Positions 46,143 through 55,666 of a DNA stretch of 64,000 nt are shown piece after piece. The position numbers and the translations under genes were made by a program. The stretch spans positions 286,660 to 350,659 of the forward strand of contig NZ_VMRJ01000006.1 in NCBI RefSeq assembly GCF_007713685.1, written 5' to 3'. The notes beneath the pieces are model-generated. The model searched no databases. It was not told where the DNA came from and saw only the letters and a program-made list of their open reading frames with translations. The stretch is from Hymenobacter setariae. GTDB lineage: Bacteria; Bacteroidota; Bacteroidia; Cytophagales; Hymenobacteraceae. Position 1 is the stretch's first letter; the number at the start of each line of letters is the position of its first letter.

Positions 46143-49100
46143 ATGAAGTTATTATACCTACGGCAAACGTTGTTGCTGCTGCTGCTCCTCACGGCCCACC
46201 TAGGCTGGAGCCAGGGCGCCACTACGGCTGCCATGAGTGGCACCATCACTGATAGCAAAGGCGAGAAGCTGCCGGGTGCCACGGTTGTGGCCGTGCACAC
46301 GCCCACTAACACGCAGTACGCCGCCCCAACCAACGCCGACGGCCGCTTCAATATCCAGAACATGCGTGTGGGCGGCCCTTACACTGTGAAGGTCACCTTT
46401 GTGGGGTTCCAGGACTACACCCGCACTGGCATCAACCTCACACTGGCCGAAAACTTCCGCCTCGATGCCAAACTAGGTGAAGCCACGACCCAACTGACCG
46501 AGCTCACCGTGACCGGCCGCCGCGACGTGGTGATGAACGCCGACCACACCGGCGCCGCCACTACGGTGCAGCGCGAGGCTATCGAGCGCCTGCCCACGCT
46601 GAACCGCTCGTTCAACGACTTCACGCGCCTCACGCCGCAGGCCAGCGGCCAGAGCTTTGGGGGCCGCAACACGGGCTTCAACAACATCACTATCGATGGG
46701 GCCATTTTCAACAACTCGTTTGGCCTTTCTTCTACCGTAGGTGGCCAGGCCAGCGCGCAGCCCATCTCGATTGATGCTATCGACCAGATTCAAGTAAGCA
46801 TCGCGCCCTTCGACGTGCGCCAGGGCTCCTTCACTGGTGCCGGCATCAACGCCGTGACGCGTAGTGGTAGCAACCGTGTATCGGCCTCGGTTTATGGCTT
46901 CTACCGCAACCAAGACCTAGTTGGCCGCAAAGTCGGCAATGTGTCGTCGGTATATCCTGATTTTAATCTCAAGAACTTCGGCTTTCGTGTGGGCGGTCCT
47001 ATTGTTAAGGACAAACTTTTCTTCTTCGTGAACGCCGAGCGTGAGCTACGCAACGCGCCGCCCGCCGGCAACTTCCGCGCCTCTAACGTAGGCGAAGCCC
47101 TGTCACCCACCTCTTCGGCCGCTACTAACCAAGACCTTACGGCTTTGTCGCGCTTCTTGCAGGAGCGCTATGGCTACACCACTGGTGCTTACCAAGACTT
47201 TCAACTGCGCCAGAACAGCGACAAGATTACGGCGCGCCTCGACTGGAACATTAGCACCAACAACCGCTTCAACATCAAGTACAACTACCTTAAGTCGTAC
47301 GCTGATATTGTACCCAGCGCCAGTGGCGCGGTGGGCGTGCGTGCCCCAAGCCAGTTTGGCCTGCCCTTCCAGTCGGCTTACTACACGATTAACAACAACC
47401 TGAATTCGATTATCGCCGAGTTGAATTCGACCCTAGGGGGCGGTAAGTTTTCGAATAACCTTACGGCTGGCTACTCAGCCTTCCGCGACTTCCGCAGCAC
47501 CACCTCGTCGGAGTTTCCGCTCGTGGATATCGGTACCAACGTGGGTCTAACGGCCTTCCCCACAGCGACCAATCCTAACCCGGCTTATTCGGCACCCACG
47601 GCCACGCTCACGGCGTTTGGCTACGAGCCCTTTACGGCCGGCAACTTGCTGGACACCGATGTGTATCAGGTGGGTGACAACTTCACGGCCTACCTAGGTA
47701 AGCACAACGTGACGGTAGGTACCTACAACGAGTTTTACAAGTTCAAGAACGGCTTCGCGCCCAACTACAACGGCTTGTACCGCTACAATTCGCTCGAAGA
47801 CTTCTACAACGCCAACGGCTACGCCTACGACCGCAGCACTGGCCAATACACGGCCTACTCGGCTAGCAACCCTAGCCCTGGCCGCGAAAACCCGTCAGTA
47901 TACCGCTTGCAGTACTCGGCCGATGGCAGCGGCCAGATTCCGTTTGCCTACGTGAATGCGCAACAGTACGGCCTCTACCTGCAGGATGAATATTCGCCGA
48001 TTCCGAACCTGAAAGTGACGGTTGGCATTCGGGGCGACTTGCCCGTGATTAGCAATAACCTGCCGCAGAACCCCTACGTGGGTGGCCCCGAGGCCGGCGG
48101 CACATCGGCAGCCCTTACGTTCCGCAACGGCTTGCAACTCAATACCGGTCAGATTCCGAAGCGCACCGTGCTGTACTCGCCCCGCATTGGCTTTAACTGG
48201 GACGTGAAGGACGACCGCAAAACGCAAGTGCGCGGTGGTACGGGCATCTTCACGGGCCGCGTGCCCTACGTGTTGATTTCCAACCAAGCCAGCAACAATG
48301 GCATCCTATTCGGAGCCGTCGACGCCTCCCCCAGCGGCAACCCTAACCTAGCCAATAGCCCTACGGTAGCCTACCCCTTCAGCCCCAATGTGAACCAGTA
48401 CCGACCTGCCACGGCCGCGGCGGCCCCCACCGGCTACAACCTAGCCGTGACCGACCGCAACTTCCAATTTCCGCAGGTGTGGCGCTCGAACCTGGCGGTG
48501 GATAAGGAACTGTTTGGTGGCTTAATTGCAACTGTAGAGGCCTTGTACACCAAGGATATGAACGCCTTGATGTTTGAAAATGTGAACCTGCCCAACCCCG
48601 TGCGCAATTCGGTGGGCACCGCTCAAGGCGGCGATACCCGCCCGATTTTTTACAACTTCAGCGGCACGCCCAACGCCAGCGGGCTTGTAACGAGCACGCC
48701 CTACAACCGCATCTACGGCCTCCTAGGTACAGCCGCGGCCCCCACCAACACCGCGACCAGCCCCAACATCACGGATGCCATCCTGATGCGCAACACCAAT
48801 AAAGGCTATTCATACTCGCTCACCGGCCAACTCCAGAAGAGCTTCAGCAACGGTCTATTTGCTAGCCTTGCCTATACCTACACCGATTCGCGCTCGGTAA
48901 ACGACGGCGGCTCTACCCCGACCAACATCTGGCGCGACCGCTACGTGAGCGGCGACCCCAACGGCGAAGCGCTTAGCTATTCGAGCTACCTGCAGCAGCA
49001 CCGCATCGTTGCGGCTCTTTCCTACCGCCGCGAGTACCTAGGGCACCTAGGTACCACGCTATCTGCCTTCTACGTAGGCGCGCCGGCCTTTGCCGGTCTC

Positions 49101-49736
49101 TCAAGCCGCTTTAGCTACACCTATGCTGGTGACATGAATGGCGATGGCCAGACGGTAAATGACCTCGTGTACATTCCGCGCAATGCCAGTGATATCAACC
49201 TGATTGATATCGCCATCAACGATACCCGTGCGCCGGGTGGTGGCACGGCTGCTCGCATTGGCACTTACACTGCCGCACAGCAATACGCCGACCTCGACGC
49301 TTACATCAACCAGGACCCTTACCTCAGCAAGCACCGTGGCGAGTACATGCAGCGCAACGGCGCCCAGAACCCCTGGCAGCACCAAGTTGATATCAAGCTG
49401 TTGCAAGATATCTTCACCAACATAGGCAAGGACCGCAATACCCTGCAGCTAACGGTAGATATCTTCAACGTCGGCAACTTGATTAACAAAAACTGGGGCC
49501 GCGCGCAGTTTGCTAACCGCACCGCCCTGCTCTCTTACCAGGGCTATAACGCGGCGGGCCAGCCCGTATTCACGTTCCCCTACCTAGTAGCCCCCACCGT
49601 GACGCGGGGCAGCGGCTCGACTCCTGGCGTAATTACAGCCGCCGGTACGCCCCTCTCTACTACCTTCCGCGACGATGTAACAGGCCTAGCTTCGCGCTGG
49701 CAAATGCAACTAGGGATTCGCTATATATTCAACTAA
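46143..49736 (+). CDS. Oar-like TonB-dependent outer-membrane receptor 1
   Basis: A 1197-residue protein with a signal peptide (to about GWSQG, residue 25), a carboxypeptidase-regulatory-like beta domain (SGTITDSKGEKLPGATVVAV, ~30-120) and a plug (RSFNDFTRLTPQASGQSFGG). A very long beta barrel ends in an aromatic outer-membrane signature (MQLGIRYIFN). There is no SusD-like partner, so it belongs to the Oar group rather than SusC. Oar-type proteins are TonB-coupled channels; some export or import peptides and proteins. It is paralogous to the next gene and ends at its own terminator. Confidence 0.88.
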   Translation: MKLLYLRQTLLLLLLLTAHLGWSQGATTAAMSGTITDSKGEKLPGATVVAVHTPTNTQYAAPTNADGRFNIQNMRVGGPYTVKVTFVGFQDYTRTGINLTLAENFRLDAKLGEATTQLTELTVTGRRDVVMNADHTGAATTVQREAIERLPTLNRSFNDFTRLTPQASGQSFGGRNTGFNNITIDGAIFNNSFGLSSTVGGQASAQPISIDAIDQIQVSIAPFDVRQGSFTGAGINAVTRSGSNRVSASVYGFYRNQDLVGRKVGNVSSVYPDFNLKNFGFRVGGPIVKDKLFFFVNAERELRNAPPAGNFRASNVGEALSPTSSAATNQDLTALSRFLQERYGYTTGAYQDFQLRQNSDKITARLDWNISTNNRFNIKYNYLKSYADIVPSASGAVGVRAPSQFGLPFQSAYYTINNNLNSIIAELNSTLGGGKFSNNLTAGYSAFRDFRSTTSSEFPLVDIGTNVGLTAFPTATNPNPAYSAPTATLTAFGYEPFTAGNLLDTDVYQVGDNFTAYLGKHNVTVGTYNEFYKFKNGFAPNYNGLYRYNSLEDFYNANGYAYDRSTGQYTAYSASNPSPGRENPSVYRLQYSADGSGQIPFAYVNAQQYGLYLQDEYSPIPNLKVTVGIRGDLPVISNNLPQNPYVGGPEAGGTSAALTFRNGLQLNTGQIPKRTVLYSPRIGFNWDVKDDRKTQVRGGTGIFTGRVPYVLISNQASNNGILFGAVDASPSGNPNLANSPTVAYPFSPNVNQYRPATAAAAPTGYNLAVTDRNFQFPQVWRSNLAVDKELFGGLIATVEALYTKDMNALMFENVNLPNPVRNSVGTAQGGDTRPIFYNFSGTPNASGLVTSTPYNRIYGLLGTAAAPTNTATSPNITDAILMRNTNKGYSYSLTGQLQKSFSNGLFASLAYTYTDSRSVNDGGSTPTNIWRDRYVSGDPNGEALSYSSYLQQHRIVAALSYRREYLGHLGTTLSAFYVGAPAFAGLSSRFSYTYAGDMNGDGQTVNDLVYIPRNASDINLIDIAINDTRAPGGGTAARIGTYTAAQQYADLDAYINQDPYLSKHRGEYMQRNGAQNPWQHQVDIKLLQDIFTNIGKDRNTLQLTVDIFNVGNLINKNWGRAQFANRTALLSYQGYNAAGQPVFTFPYLVAPTVTRGSGSTPGVITAAGTPLSTTFRDDVTGLASRWQMQLGIRYIFN

Positions 49737-49777
49737 TAATTCAATTTCAACAGCTGGTCTAATCTGACCTAGCTAAT

Positions 49778-49813
49778 AGAGCCAGCGGAATAAAATTCTG
49801 CTGGCTCTCTTTT
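49778..49813 (+). terminator. Intrinsic terminator after TonB receptor 1
   Basis: A stem of nine perfect pairs (49778-49786 with 49800-49808), extended inwards by GAAT/ATTC, is followed by a T run. It lies 41 nt after the stop. Confidence 0.85.
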
Positions 49814-49983
49814 TATATCCTTCAAGCACGCTAGGTAACAAAGGCGTAACATTGTACGCGGGCTTTGCTAACGCATACGTTATCTGATGAATAACGCTTA
49901 TAAGGAAGGCTGTCATCTTTGAAACAAAACTTTTTTTTGCTTTTGTGAAAGCCCTCTTAAGCCAGCGGCTTGCGAGCAGCATG

Positions 49984-49991
49984 TACCTTTG
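49984..49991 (+). promoter_or_regulatory. -7 element upstream of TonB receptor 2
   Basis: TACCTTTG fits TAnnTTTG and lies 44 nt before the ATG at 50036. A TTG 11 nt upstream is too close, so the -33 part is unclear. Its place inside the longer open frame supports the start at 50036. Confidence 0.4.
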
Positions 49992-50035
49992 TAAGTGTAT
50001 TGCCAATACGCGCTTTTTACCTTTTTACCTATTTT

Positions 50036-53000
50036 ATGAAAAAACTACATCTACGACACTTTGCTTGTCTGCTGATGTTGTTGTTCACCGCCCACTGGAG
50101 TTGGGGGCAAGGGACGACTACTTCATCCATGAGCGGCATTATTACCGACCAGAAGGGAGAAGGTCTGCCGGGGGCAACTGTTATTGCCATTCACACGCCG
50201 ACTAATACGCAGTACGTAGGGCCTACGAACTCGCAAGGTCGTTTCAACCTTCAGAATATGCGTGTAGGTGGCCCTTACACTGTGCGCGTTTCCTTTGTTG
50301 GTTTCCAGGAAGTTAGCCGTAATAATATCCAGCTGACAATTGGCCAAGACTACCGCCTCGATGTAAAGATGCTAGAGGCTACTACTGAGCTTGGCGCTGT
50401 AACCATTACCGCAGTTGACCCTCGCTCGACGCTCAACGCCGAGCGTTCAGGCCCGGTGAACAATATCAGCACCGAGCAACTGCAGCAATTGCCCACTATT
50501 CAGCGTAGCCTCAACGACTTCTTGCGTACTACGCCCCAATCTTCTCCAACCTCGCAAGGTGCTATTGGTGGTGGTAACTACCGTCAGAACAACATTACGA
50601 TTGACGGCTCGGACTTCAACAACAACTTTGGTATCGGCGGCAACCTGCCAGCCAACGGCTACCCGGTTTCGCTCGACGCTATCGAAGCGCTGACGGTAAG
50701 CCTCTCGCCCTTCGACGTGCGTCAGTCGGGCTTCGTGGGCAGCGCCGTAAACGCCGTTACCCGTTCGGGCTCCAATCAGGTAACTGGTTCGGTGTATGGC
50801 TTCTACCGTAATCAAAACTATATCGGTCGTAAGGTTGGTAGCAACGAGCTTCCTCCCCTCAACAATACGTCGGTAAAGCAGTACGGCTTCCGCCTAGGTG
50901 GTCCTATTGTAAAGGATAAGCTCTTCTTTTTCGTAAACGCTGAGCGTAACACCGAAGACGTCCTAGGTCAGCAGAATATTGCCTCTACTGGTGGTGCCGC
51001 AGGCGCAGCTATCGGCGCGACGTACGGCTCGGCTGGTAATATCGCGCGGCCCAACGCTGAATATCTCAACGGTATTAGCAACTATTTGCAGAGCAAATAT
51101 GGCTACGCTGCCGGCCCTTACCAAGGCTATAATTTCCAGAACGAGAGAACGCAAGTACTGGGCCGTATTGACTGGAACATCAACAGCAAGAACCACCTTT
51201 CGGTACGCTACAATCAGGTGACGAGCAAAACGCCTTCGTTTGTGAGCACCTCGCGTAGCCCCCTAACTAACTTCACCAACTCGCGAACCAGCCTGTTTGC
51301 GTTGCCATTCGCTAATGCGAACTATGCAACCAACTACAACTTCTACTCGGGCGCAATTGAATTGAACTCGACCATCGGCACGCGCTTCTTCAATACCCTG
51401 CGTGGCACGTACACGCACCAAAACGAGCCGCGTAGCTCGAATAGCTCGCCCTTCCCGTTCGTGGATATCCTGGATGGTTCGATAGGACGTAATACAACCA
51501 CTGGCGGCTTTGGCTCTTACAGCACTCCTTTCACGTCGTTTGGCTACGAGCCCTTCTCACTGGGTAACCTGCGCGACGTAGAAACCTATTCGGCAGTAGA
51601 CTTCATTTCGGCCACTTTCGGCAAGCACACTACTACCTTCGGTGGTCAGTTTGACCTGCAAAGCACGAAAAACGGCTTCCAACGCTTTGCTAGCAGCTAC
51701 TACACCTACAACACCTGGGATGACTTTGTAAACGGCGCCAATCCGGTTGACTTTGCTATCACCTACTCGCTGCTCCCCAATTTTGAGCAGGCATATCCGC
51801 GCTTCAAAACGGCGCAGTACTCACTGTACGCGCAGGATGAGTTCAACATCAACGACAACTTCCGTTTGACTTACGGCTTGCGCGCCGAACTGAACAACTA
51901 CTTGAACGTGCGTGAGGTACAAACCCACCCGCTGATTGCCCAGCGTACTTTCGTTGACAATCAGACTATCGACACGGGCGTACTACCTAAAAACCGCGTG
52001 TTGCTATCGCCGCGTATTGGCTTCAACTGGGACGTGAAAGGCGACCGCACCCTGCAACTACGCGGTGGCTCGGGCATCTTCACTGGCAAAGTGCCTACTG
52101 TATGGATTGTAGCCCAGTCGGGTGATGCTGGCTTGATTCAGATTACGCAAACCTACTCGACCGTTGGTAGCACTCGCACTTCTCCTACCACGACAATTCC
52201 CGGCGTGAACCCGACCAACGTGTATGGTAGCCTGCCTGGCTTTGCTAACGGCGTATTGCCCTTTAGCGCCGACCCCAGCGCTCACCGCCCAGCTACGCCA
52301 CCGCCCGCGGGTACGGTAGTGCCCAGCACGATTAGCGCCACTAACCCTAACTTCCGCAATCCGCAAACGTGGAAAAGCAGCTTGGCACTTGATGCTAAAC
52401 TGCCAGGTGGTGTCGTTGGTACTATCGAAGGTCTATACAATCGTGACCTCATCGTGGCCTACGGTCAGAACTACAACTTAAAAAACCCCACGAGCCTGAA
52501 CGTTAATGGCTATAACGACAACCGTGACATCTACCCTGCTGCTGCCGCGGATAAGTTCGTTAATCCTGTTTACAACGGTTCGTTTAATCAGAGTGGCACC
52601 GCAACTGCACAATCTCTCAACGCTATTGTGCTCTCGAACGGCTACAAAGGTTATAACTGGTCGGTTACGGGCCAGTTGCGCAAGCAGTTCCGCAATGGCA
52701 TGGAAGCCATGGTCGCTTATACCCGCAGCGATGCGCGTGTTATGTTTGACGGCACTGGCGACCAATTGCTGAACACGTGGTCGGGCAACTACATCGTAGG
52801 CAATGCCAACCACCCCCAGCTGAGCTATGCTAACTATGTAGTGCCTGACCGGGTAGTAGCTTCGCTGAACTACCGCAAGGAGTACCTCAAGCACCTAGGC
52901 ACGCAGATTTCGCTCTTCTACTCGGGCTCTATCCAGGGCCGCTACTCGTACATCTACGGCAGTGATTTCAACGGCGACGGCCAGACCAACGACCTGATGT

Positions 53001-53503
53001 ACATTCCAAAATCTACGTCGGAAATCAACTTCGCAGATATCACCACGGGTACCGGCACCAACCAGCGGGTACTGTTTACTGCGCAGCAGCAGAAGGACGC
53101 CTTCTTTGCTTATATCGCACAAGACCCTTACCTGAGCAAGCACCAAGGCGAGTATGCCCAGCGCAACGGTGCTACCCTACCTTGGCGCAACCAGATTGAC
53201 GTGCGCTTTGCCCAAGACATTTTTGTGGCTGGTGCAACCCGCAACACGCTGCAGTTTACCTTGGACATCTTCAACTTTGGTAACCTAATTAACCGCAACT
53301 GGGGTATCTTCCAAACCAACCCCATCCTGAGCGGTGGTGGTGCAACTCTGATATCGCCAACAGCGGTAGCTAATAACAGCGGTGCTCCTGCTTTCCGTTT
53401 GAATACGTTTGGTGGCGCGCTCGTAAGCAACTCGCTTATCAACACGGTATCGACGTCGTCGACTTACTACATGCAAATTGGCCTGCGCTATTCGTTCAAC
53501 TAG
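50036..53503 (+). CDS. Oar-like TonB-dependent outer-membrane receptor 2
   Basis: The start at ATG 50036 gives a standard signal peptide (MKKLHLRHFACLLMLLFTAH, ending GWSQG-like WSWGQG). The 1155-residue protein repeats the plan of its neighbour: carboxypeptidase-regulatory-like domain (SGIITDQKGEGLPGATVIAI), plug (RSLNDFLRTTPQSSPTSQGA) and barrel ending MQIGLRYSFN. Segments such as SPFDVRQ, SGSNQVTGSVYGFYRNQN and GGPIVKDKLFFFVNAERN are almost the same in both, showing a tandem duplication. The codons of this copy include more T-ending forms (for example GGT and CGT) than copy 1. Ligand unknown. Confidence 0.88.
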   Translation: MKKLHLRHFACLLMLLFTAHWSWGQGTTTSSMSGIITDQKGEGLPGATVIAIHTPTNTQYVGPTNSQGRFNLQNMRVGGPYTVRVSFVGFQEVSRNNIQLTIGQDYRLDVKMLEATTELGAVTITAVDPRSTLNAERSGPVNNISTEQLQQLPTIQRSLNDFLRTTPQSSPTSQGAIGGGNYRQNNITIDGSDFNNNFGIGGNLPANGYPVSLDAIEALTVSLSPFDVRQSGFVGSAVNAVTRSGSNQVTGSVYGFYRNQNYIGRKVGSNELPPLNNTSVKQYGFRLGGPIVKDKLFFFVNAERNTEDVLGQQNIASTGGAAGAAIGATYGSAGNIARPNAEYLNGISNYLQSKYGYAAGPYQGYNFQNERTQVLGRIDWNINSKNHLSVRYNQVTSKTPSFVSTSRSPLTNFTNSRTSLFALPFANANYATNYNFYSGAIELNSTIGTRFFNTLRGTYTHQNEPRSSNSSPFPFVDILDGSIGRNTTTGGFGSYSTPFTSFGYEPFSLGNLRDVETYSAVDFISATFGKHTTTFGGQFDLQSTKNGFQRFASSYYTYNTWDDFVNGANPVDFAITYSLLPNFEQAYPRFKTAQYSLYAQDEFNINDNFRLTYGLRAELNNYLNVREVQTHPLIAQRTFVDNQTIDTGVLPKNRVLLSPRIGFNWDVKGDRTLQLRGGSGIFTGKVPTVWIVAQSGDAGLIQITQTYSTVGSTRTSPTTTIPGVNPTNVYGSLPGFANGVLPFSADPSAHRPATPPPAGTVVPSTISATNPNFRNPQTWKSSLALDAKLPGGVVGTIEGLYNRDLIVAYGQNYNLKNPTSLNVNGYNDNRDIYPAAAADKFVNPVYNGSFNQSGTATAQSLNAIVLSNGYKGYNWSVTGQLRKQFRNGMEAMVAYTRSDARVMFDGTGDQLLNTWSGNYIVGNANHPQLSYANYVVPDRVVASLNYRKEYLKHLGTQISLFYSGSIQGRYSYIYGSDFNGDGQTNDLMYIPKSTSEINFADITTGTGTNQRVLFTAQQQKDAFFAYIAQDPYLSKHQGEYAQRNGATLPWRNQIDVRFAQDIFVAGATRNTLQFTLDIFNFGNLINRNWGIFQTNPILSGGGATLISPTAVANNSGAPAFRLNTFGGALVSNSLINTVSTSSTYYMQIGLRYSFN

Positions 53504-53518
53504 TAGCTGCTAGCAGTT

Positions 53519-53550
53519 AAAAAGGTGGAGATTACTCTCCACCTTTTTTT
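53519..53550 (+). terminator. Intrinsic terminator after TonB receptor 2
   Basis: A 12-bp perfect stem (53519-53530 with 53537-53548) with a 6-nt loop and a run of eight T residues lies 15 nt after the stop. Confidence 0.92.
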
Positions 53551-53665
53551 TATGTCTGATTTTCGGCTACTTACTAAAAAGATGAGCGCTGGTGCTTGCA
53601 TGAATCAATAATCGACGTACTTTTGCACAACCAAAACGCAAATGGCGCCGCGGTTATCAAAAGAA

Positions 53666-53739
<74 letters not shown>

Positions 53740-53756
53740 CTCCGTTTAACAAGCTA

Positions 53757-53798
53757 CAAAATAGGCAGTTATGACATCAGTCATGGCTGCCTATTTTG
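53757..53798 (+). terminator. Hairpin after tRNA-Ala
   Basis: A perfect 12-bp stem (53757-53768 with 53787-53798) contains a second 5-bp stem (53771-53775 with 53780-53784). It starts 18 nt after the tRNA. Probably the tRNA terminator, though it could also belong to the island's attachment region. Confidence 0.6.
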
Positions 53799-53847
53799 CT
53801 TTATGGAAGTTCCGGTGTAAACATGGTGTAAACAACGACTTTTTGCT

Positions 53848-54789
53848 ATGACAGGTCAGTACCTAAACACTCGTAAGCCAATAAACACTAAGCAGCTTTC
53901 GTATGAGAAATTTTTAGCAACAACTGACCGATTTGCCCTTTCACTTATTTTAAAAGCCAAGCGGACCTATCCTTCTCCTGGCGACCCTGCTTTTGCGCGG
54001 GAGTTTCTTCTACGTGGGCTTAGATTCTACATCAATGAGCCTAAGGATGGAATCGGAAAAAGTGTGATAGATATGTTCGATATGAGCTTTAAGCTTGGAA
54101 TATCATTAAGAGCAACTCTAATCCAGATACTCAGGTATGTTATCAAGGAGCAACAAAGAGTATTGACATACAAGCCACAAGTCACAAGAAAGGCTGTGCT
54201 GAAGAAGTGGGGTAGAATACCACTACCATGGTTTAGCCATGTGGAGCGTTACGAAGATGGAGTGCTGCACTCTAAGGTGTACCGTGTTAAAGGAGAAACC
54301 GTAGTCGAGTACGTCAAAGAAGGGGAAATACTAGGGCCTTATGAAAATCGCCTATTATCACATCCTTCCTTTTTAACGTTGTGGACATTCCTAATATCAG
54401 TTTATGCGTCACGTAAGCTGAACAAGCTCTATGATGAGTACGATACTGGCAAGCATCCTTTAGCTCTAGCTCACGCGACAATAAAGGAGATAGCACAAGA
54501 GGTGGAAGACACCTCACCTGTCGGCACTTCAAGTAAGGACACCAAAAAAATGGTCTGGCTTGGCACTCAGAAGCAGCTTGCTGAGCTATTCGCTCAGTTA
54601 GAAAGCAAGGGCTGGCTTAGAGCACCAGTTTCGAGTGCCATCAAAAGAGCATTCACGAAGTCAGATTCTATTCAGCAAATCTTAAAGCCAGGGGTAATTA
54701 AAGGAGGGACAAATCGACCATATCCCGAAATTTTTACTACAGAGTACACCGAATGCTTCGACGGCATTTCTAAAAATAAAAATCTGTAA
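53848..54789 (+). CDS. Mobile-element protein of unknown function
   Basis: A 313-residue basic protein, clearly richer in A+T codons than the chromosome to its left. It has no signal peptide or long hydrophobic run. KMVWLGTQKQLAELFAQLESKGWL near residue 230 resembles a segment that I know from proteins of Bacteroidota mobile elements and the RteC C-terminal region (from memory; weak). It is the first gene after the tRNA, where an integrase would be expected, but I see no tyrosine-recombinase catalytic R...HxxR...Y set. A regulatory or DNA-binding role is a guess. Confidence 0.55.
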   Translation: MTGQYLNTRKPINTKQLSYEKFLATTDRFALSLILKAKRTYPSPGDPAFAREFLLRGLRFYINEPKDGIGKSVIDMFDMSFKLGISLRATLIQILRYVIKEQQRVLTYKPQVTRKAVLKKWGRIPLPWFSHVERYEDGVLHSKVYRVKGETVVEYVKEGEILGPYENRLLSHPSFLTLWTFLISVYASRKLNKLYDEYDTGKHPLALAHATIKEIAQEVEDTSPVGTSSKDTKKMVWLGTQKQLAELFAQLESKGWLRAPVSSAIKRAFTKSDSIQQILKPGVIKGGTNRPYPEIFTTEYTECFDGISKNKNL

Positions 54790-54811
54790 GTTTTTGACAA
54801 TCATAGGGGGA

Positions 54812-54844
54812 AGTCATTACCGTAATGACTTTGGTAATTGCCAA
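54812..54844. promoter_or_regulatory. Two operator-like palindromes upstream of the HTH gene
   Basis: AGTCATTAC, one base, GTAATGACT (54812-54830) is a perfect 9-bp inverted repeat. TTGGTAATTGCCAA (54831-54844) directly after it is a 14-bp palindrome with one mismatch. Both lie about 50-80 nt before the HTH gene and may be its autoregulatory sites. Confidence 0.4.
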
Positions 54845-54891
54845 GGACAAAGAAATATTGCTAATAGGGGTCGTCAACAATCAACGACTCT

Positions 54892-55233
54892 ATGCAACTC
54901 ACTTTCATCAATCTCTCTCCCGACGACCTGCGACAACTACTTCGCGAAGAAGTTGAACGACTATTAAGGCAGGCACAGCCAAACCCAGTTGAAAAGCCTT
55001 ATCTGTCTATAACCCAAGCTGAACAACAGCACGGTGTAAGCAAGTCATTTCTTTATCGCCTTTCGTCCAACCGCGAAGTCAGTACCCGCAGGGTAGGCAA
55101 GAGCATTCAGTTTGACGCGAAAGAATTAGAAAATTACTTCGACAAGACAGCGAAGCGTTCTCACGCAGCTATAGAAGCTGACCTGAAAAAAGGCGGTGTT
55201 TTTCCCACTTTGAAAGGAAAACGCTATGTCTAA
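54892..55233 (+). CDS. Excisionase-like helix-turn-helix DNA-binding protein
   Basis: A 113-residue protein. PYLSITQAEQQHGVSKSFLY and RRVGKSIQFDAKELENYF match the HTH_17/excisionase pattern (N-terminal helix, recognition helix, then a wing and the R-x-G-K/x-F-x-x-x-E-L end). The N-terminal 35 residues are acidic and probably dimerise. Such proteins control excision or regulate mobile-element genes. The downstream gene overlaps its end by 8 nt. Confidence 0.8.
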   Translation: MQLTFINLSPDDLRQLLREEVERLLRQAQPNPVEKPYLSITQAEQQHGVSKSFLYRLSSNREVSTRRVGKSIQFDAKELENYFDKTAKRSHAAIEADLKKGGVFPTLKGKRYV

Positions 55234-55666
55234 TTCGATAAAAGAACTGATAGTAGACACTTGTATCTCTATTCCTAATAAGGATACTAACTATAGAAGG
55301 AACCTAAGACGAGAAGCCTCTAACGGCCTAGAAAGCGGCAAAACTGGTTTCTTAACTAGAGAAGATGACCTTCAATCTAGTGTCGAGAATGTATTACTGG
55401 GCTTGTTTGAAGCGGAACGTGACAAGCCTGTTACTTCAGCGCTGTTTAAAAAGACCAAGTACATCTTATGTTGTGTGCTAGGCTTGGTCCCAGGGTATCG
55501 CGTGTTAATGCATCTCTGGAGTGCAGTAGTACAACTGCGCAGCCAAGCGCAGCATGATTCTCATATTGGAGCAGCTCACATTATCGTGCAGCTGCCTGGA
55601 CGAGGAGAAACGGCTTTGGCATCTATACGCTTTGACATCTTAGATGATGCGCCCCATGGACACTAA
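55226..55666 (+). CDS. Small mobile-element protein of unknown function
   Basis: A 146-residue protein that overlaps the HTH gene by 8 nt and the VirE-like gene by 23 nt, so the three form one translationally linked unit. One moderately hydrophobic stretch is present (YILCCVLGLVPGYRVLMHLW). No known domain is recognised; it lacks the primase motifs that often precede VirE-type helicases. Confidence 0.55.
   Translation: MSNSIKELIVDTCISIPNKDTNYRRNLRREASNGLESGKTGFLTREDDLQSSVENVLLGLFEAERDKPVTSALFKKTKYILCCVLGLVPGYRVLMHLWSAVVQLRSQAQHDSHIGAAHIIVQLPGRGETALASIRFDILDDAPHGH

Noticed and set aside
46143-53503. SusC/SusD polysaccharide utilisation locus
   Set aside because: Both receptors lack a SusD-like lipoprotein and glycan-degrading neighbours, and have the Oar-type plan.
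53810-53840. Direct GGTGTAAAC repeats just before the first island gene as an att site
   Set aside because: The repeat is only 9 bp, does not match the tRNA 3' end, and no further copy was seen in the window.
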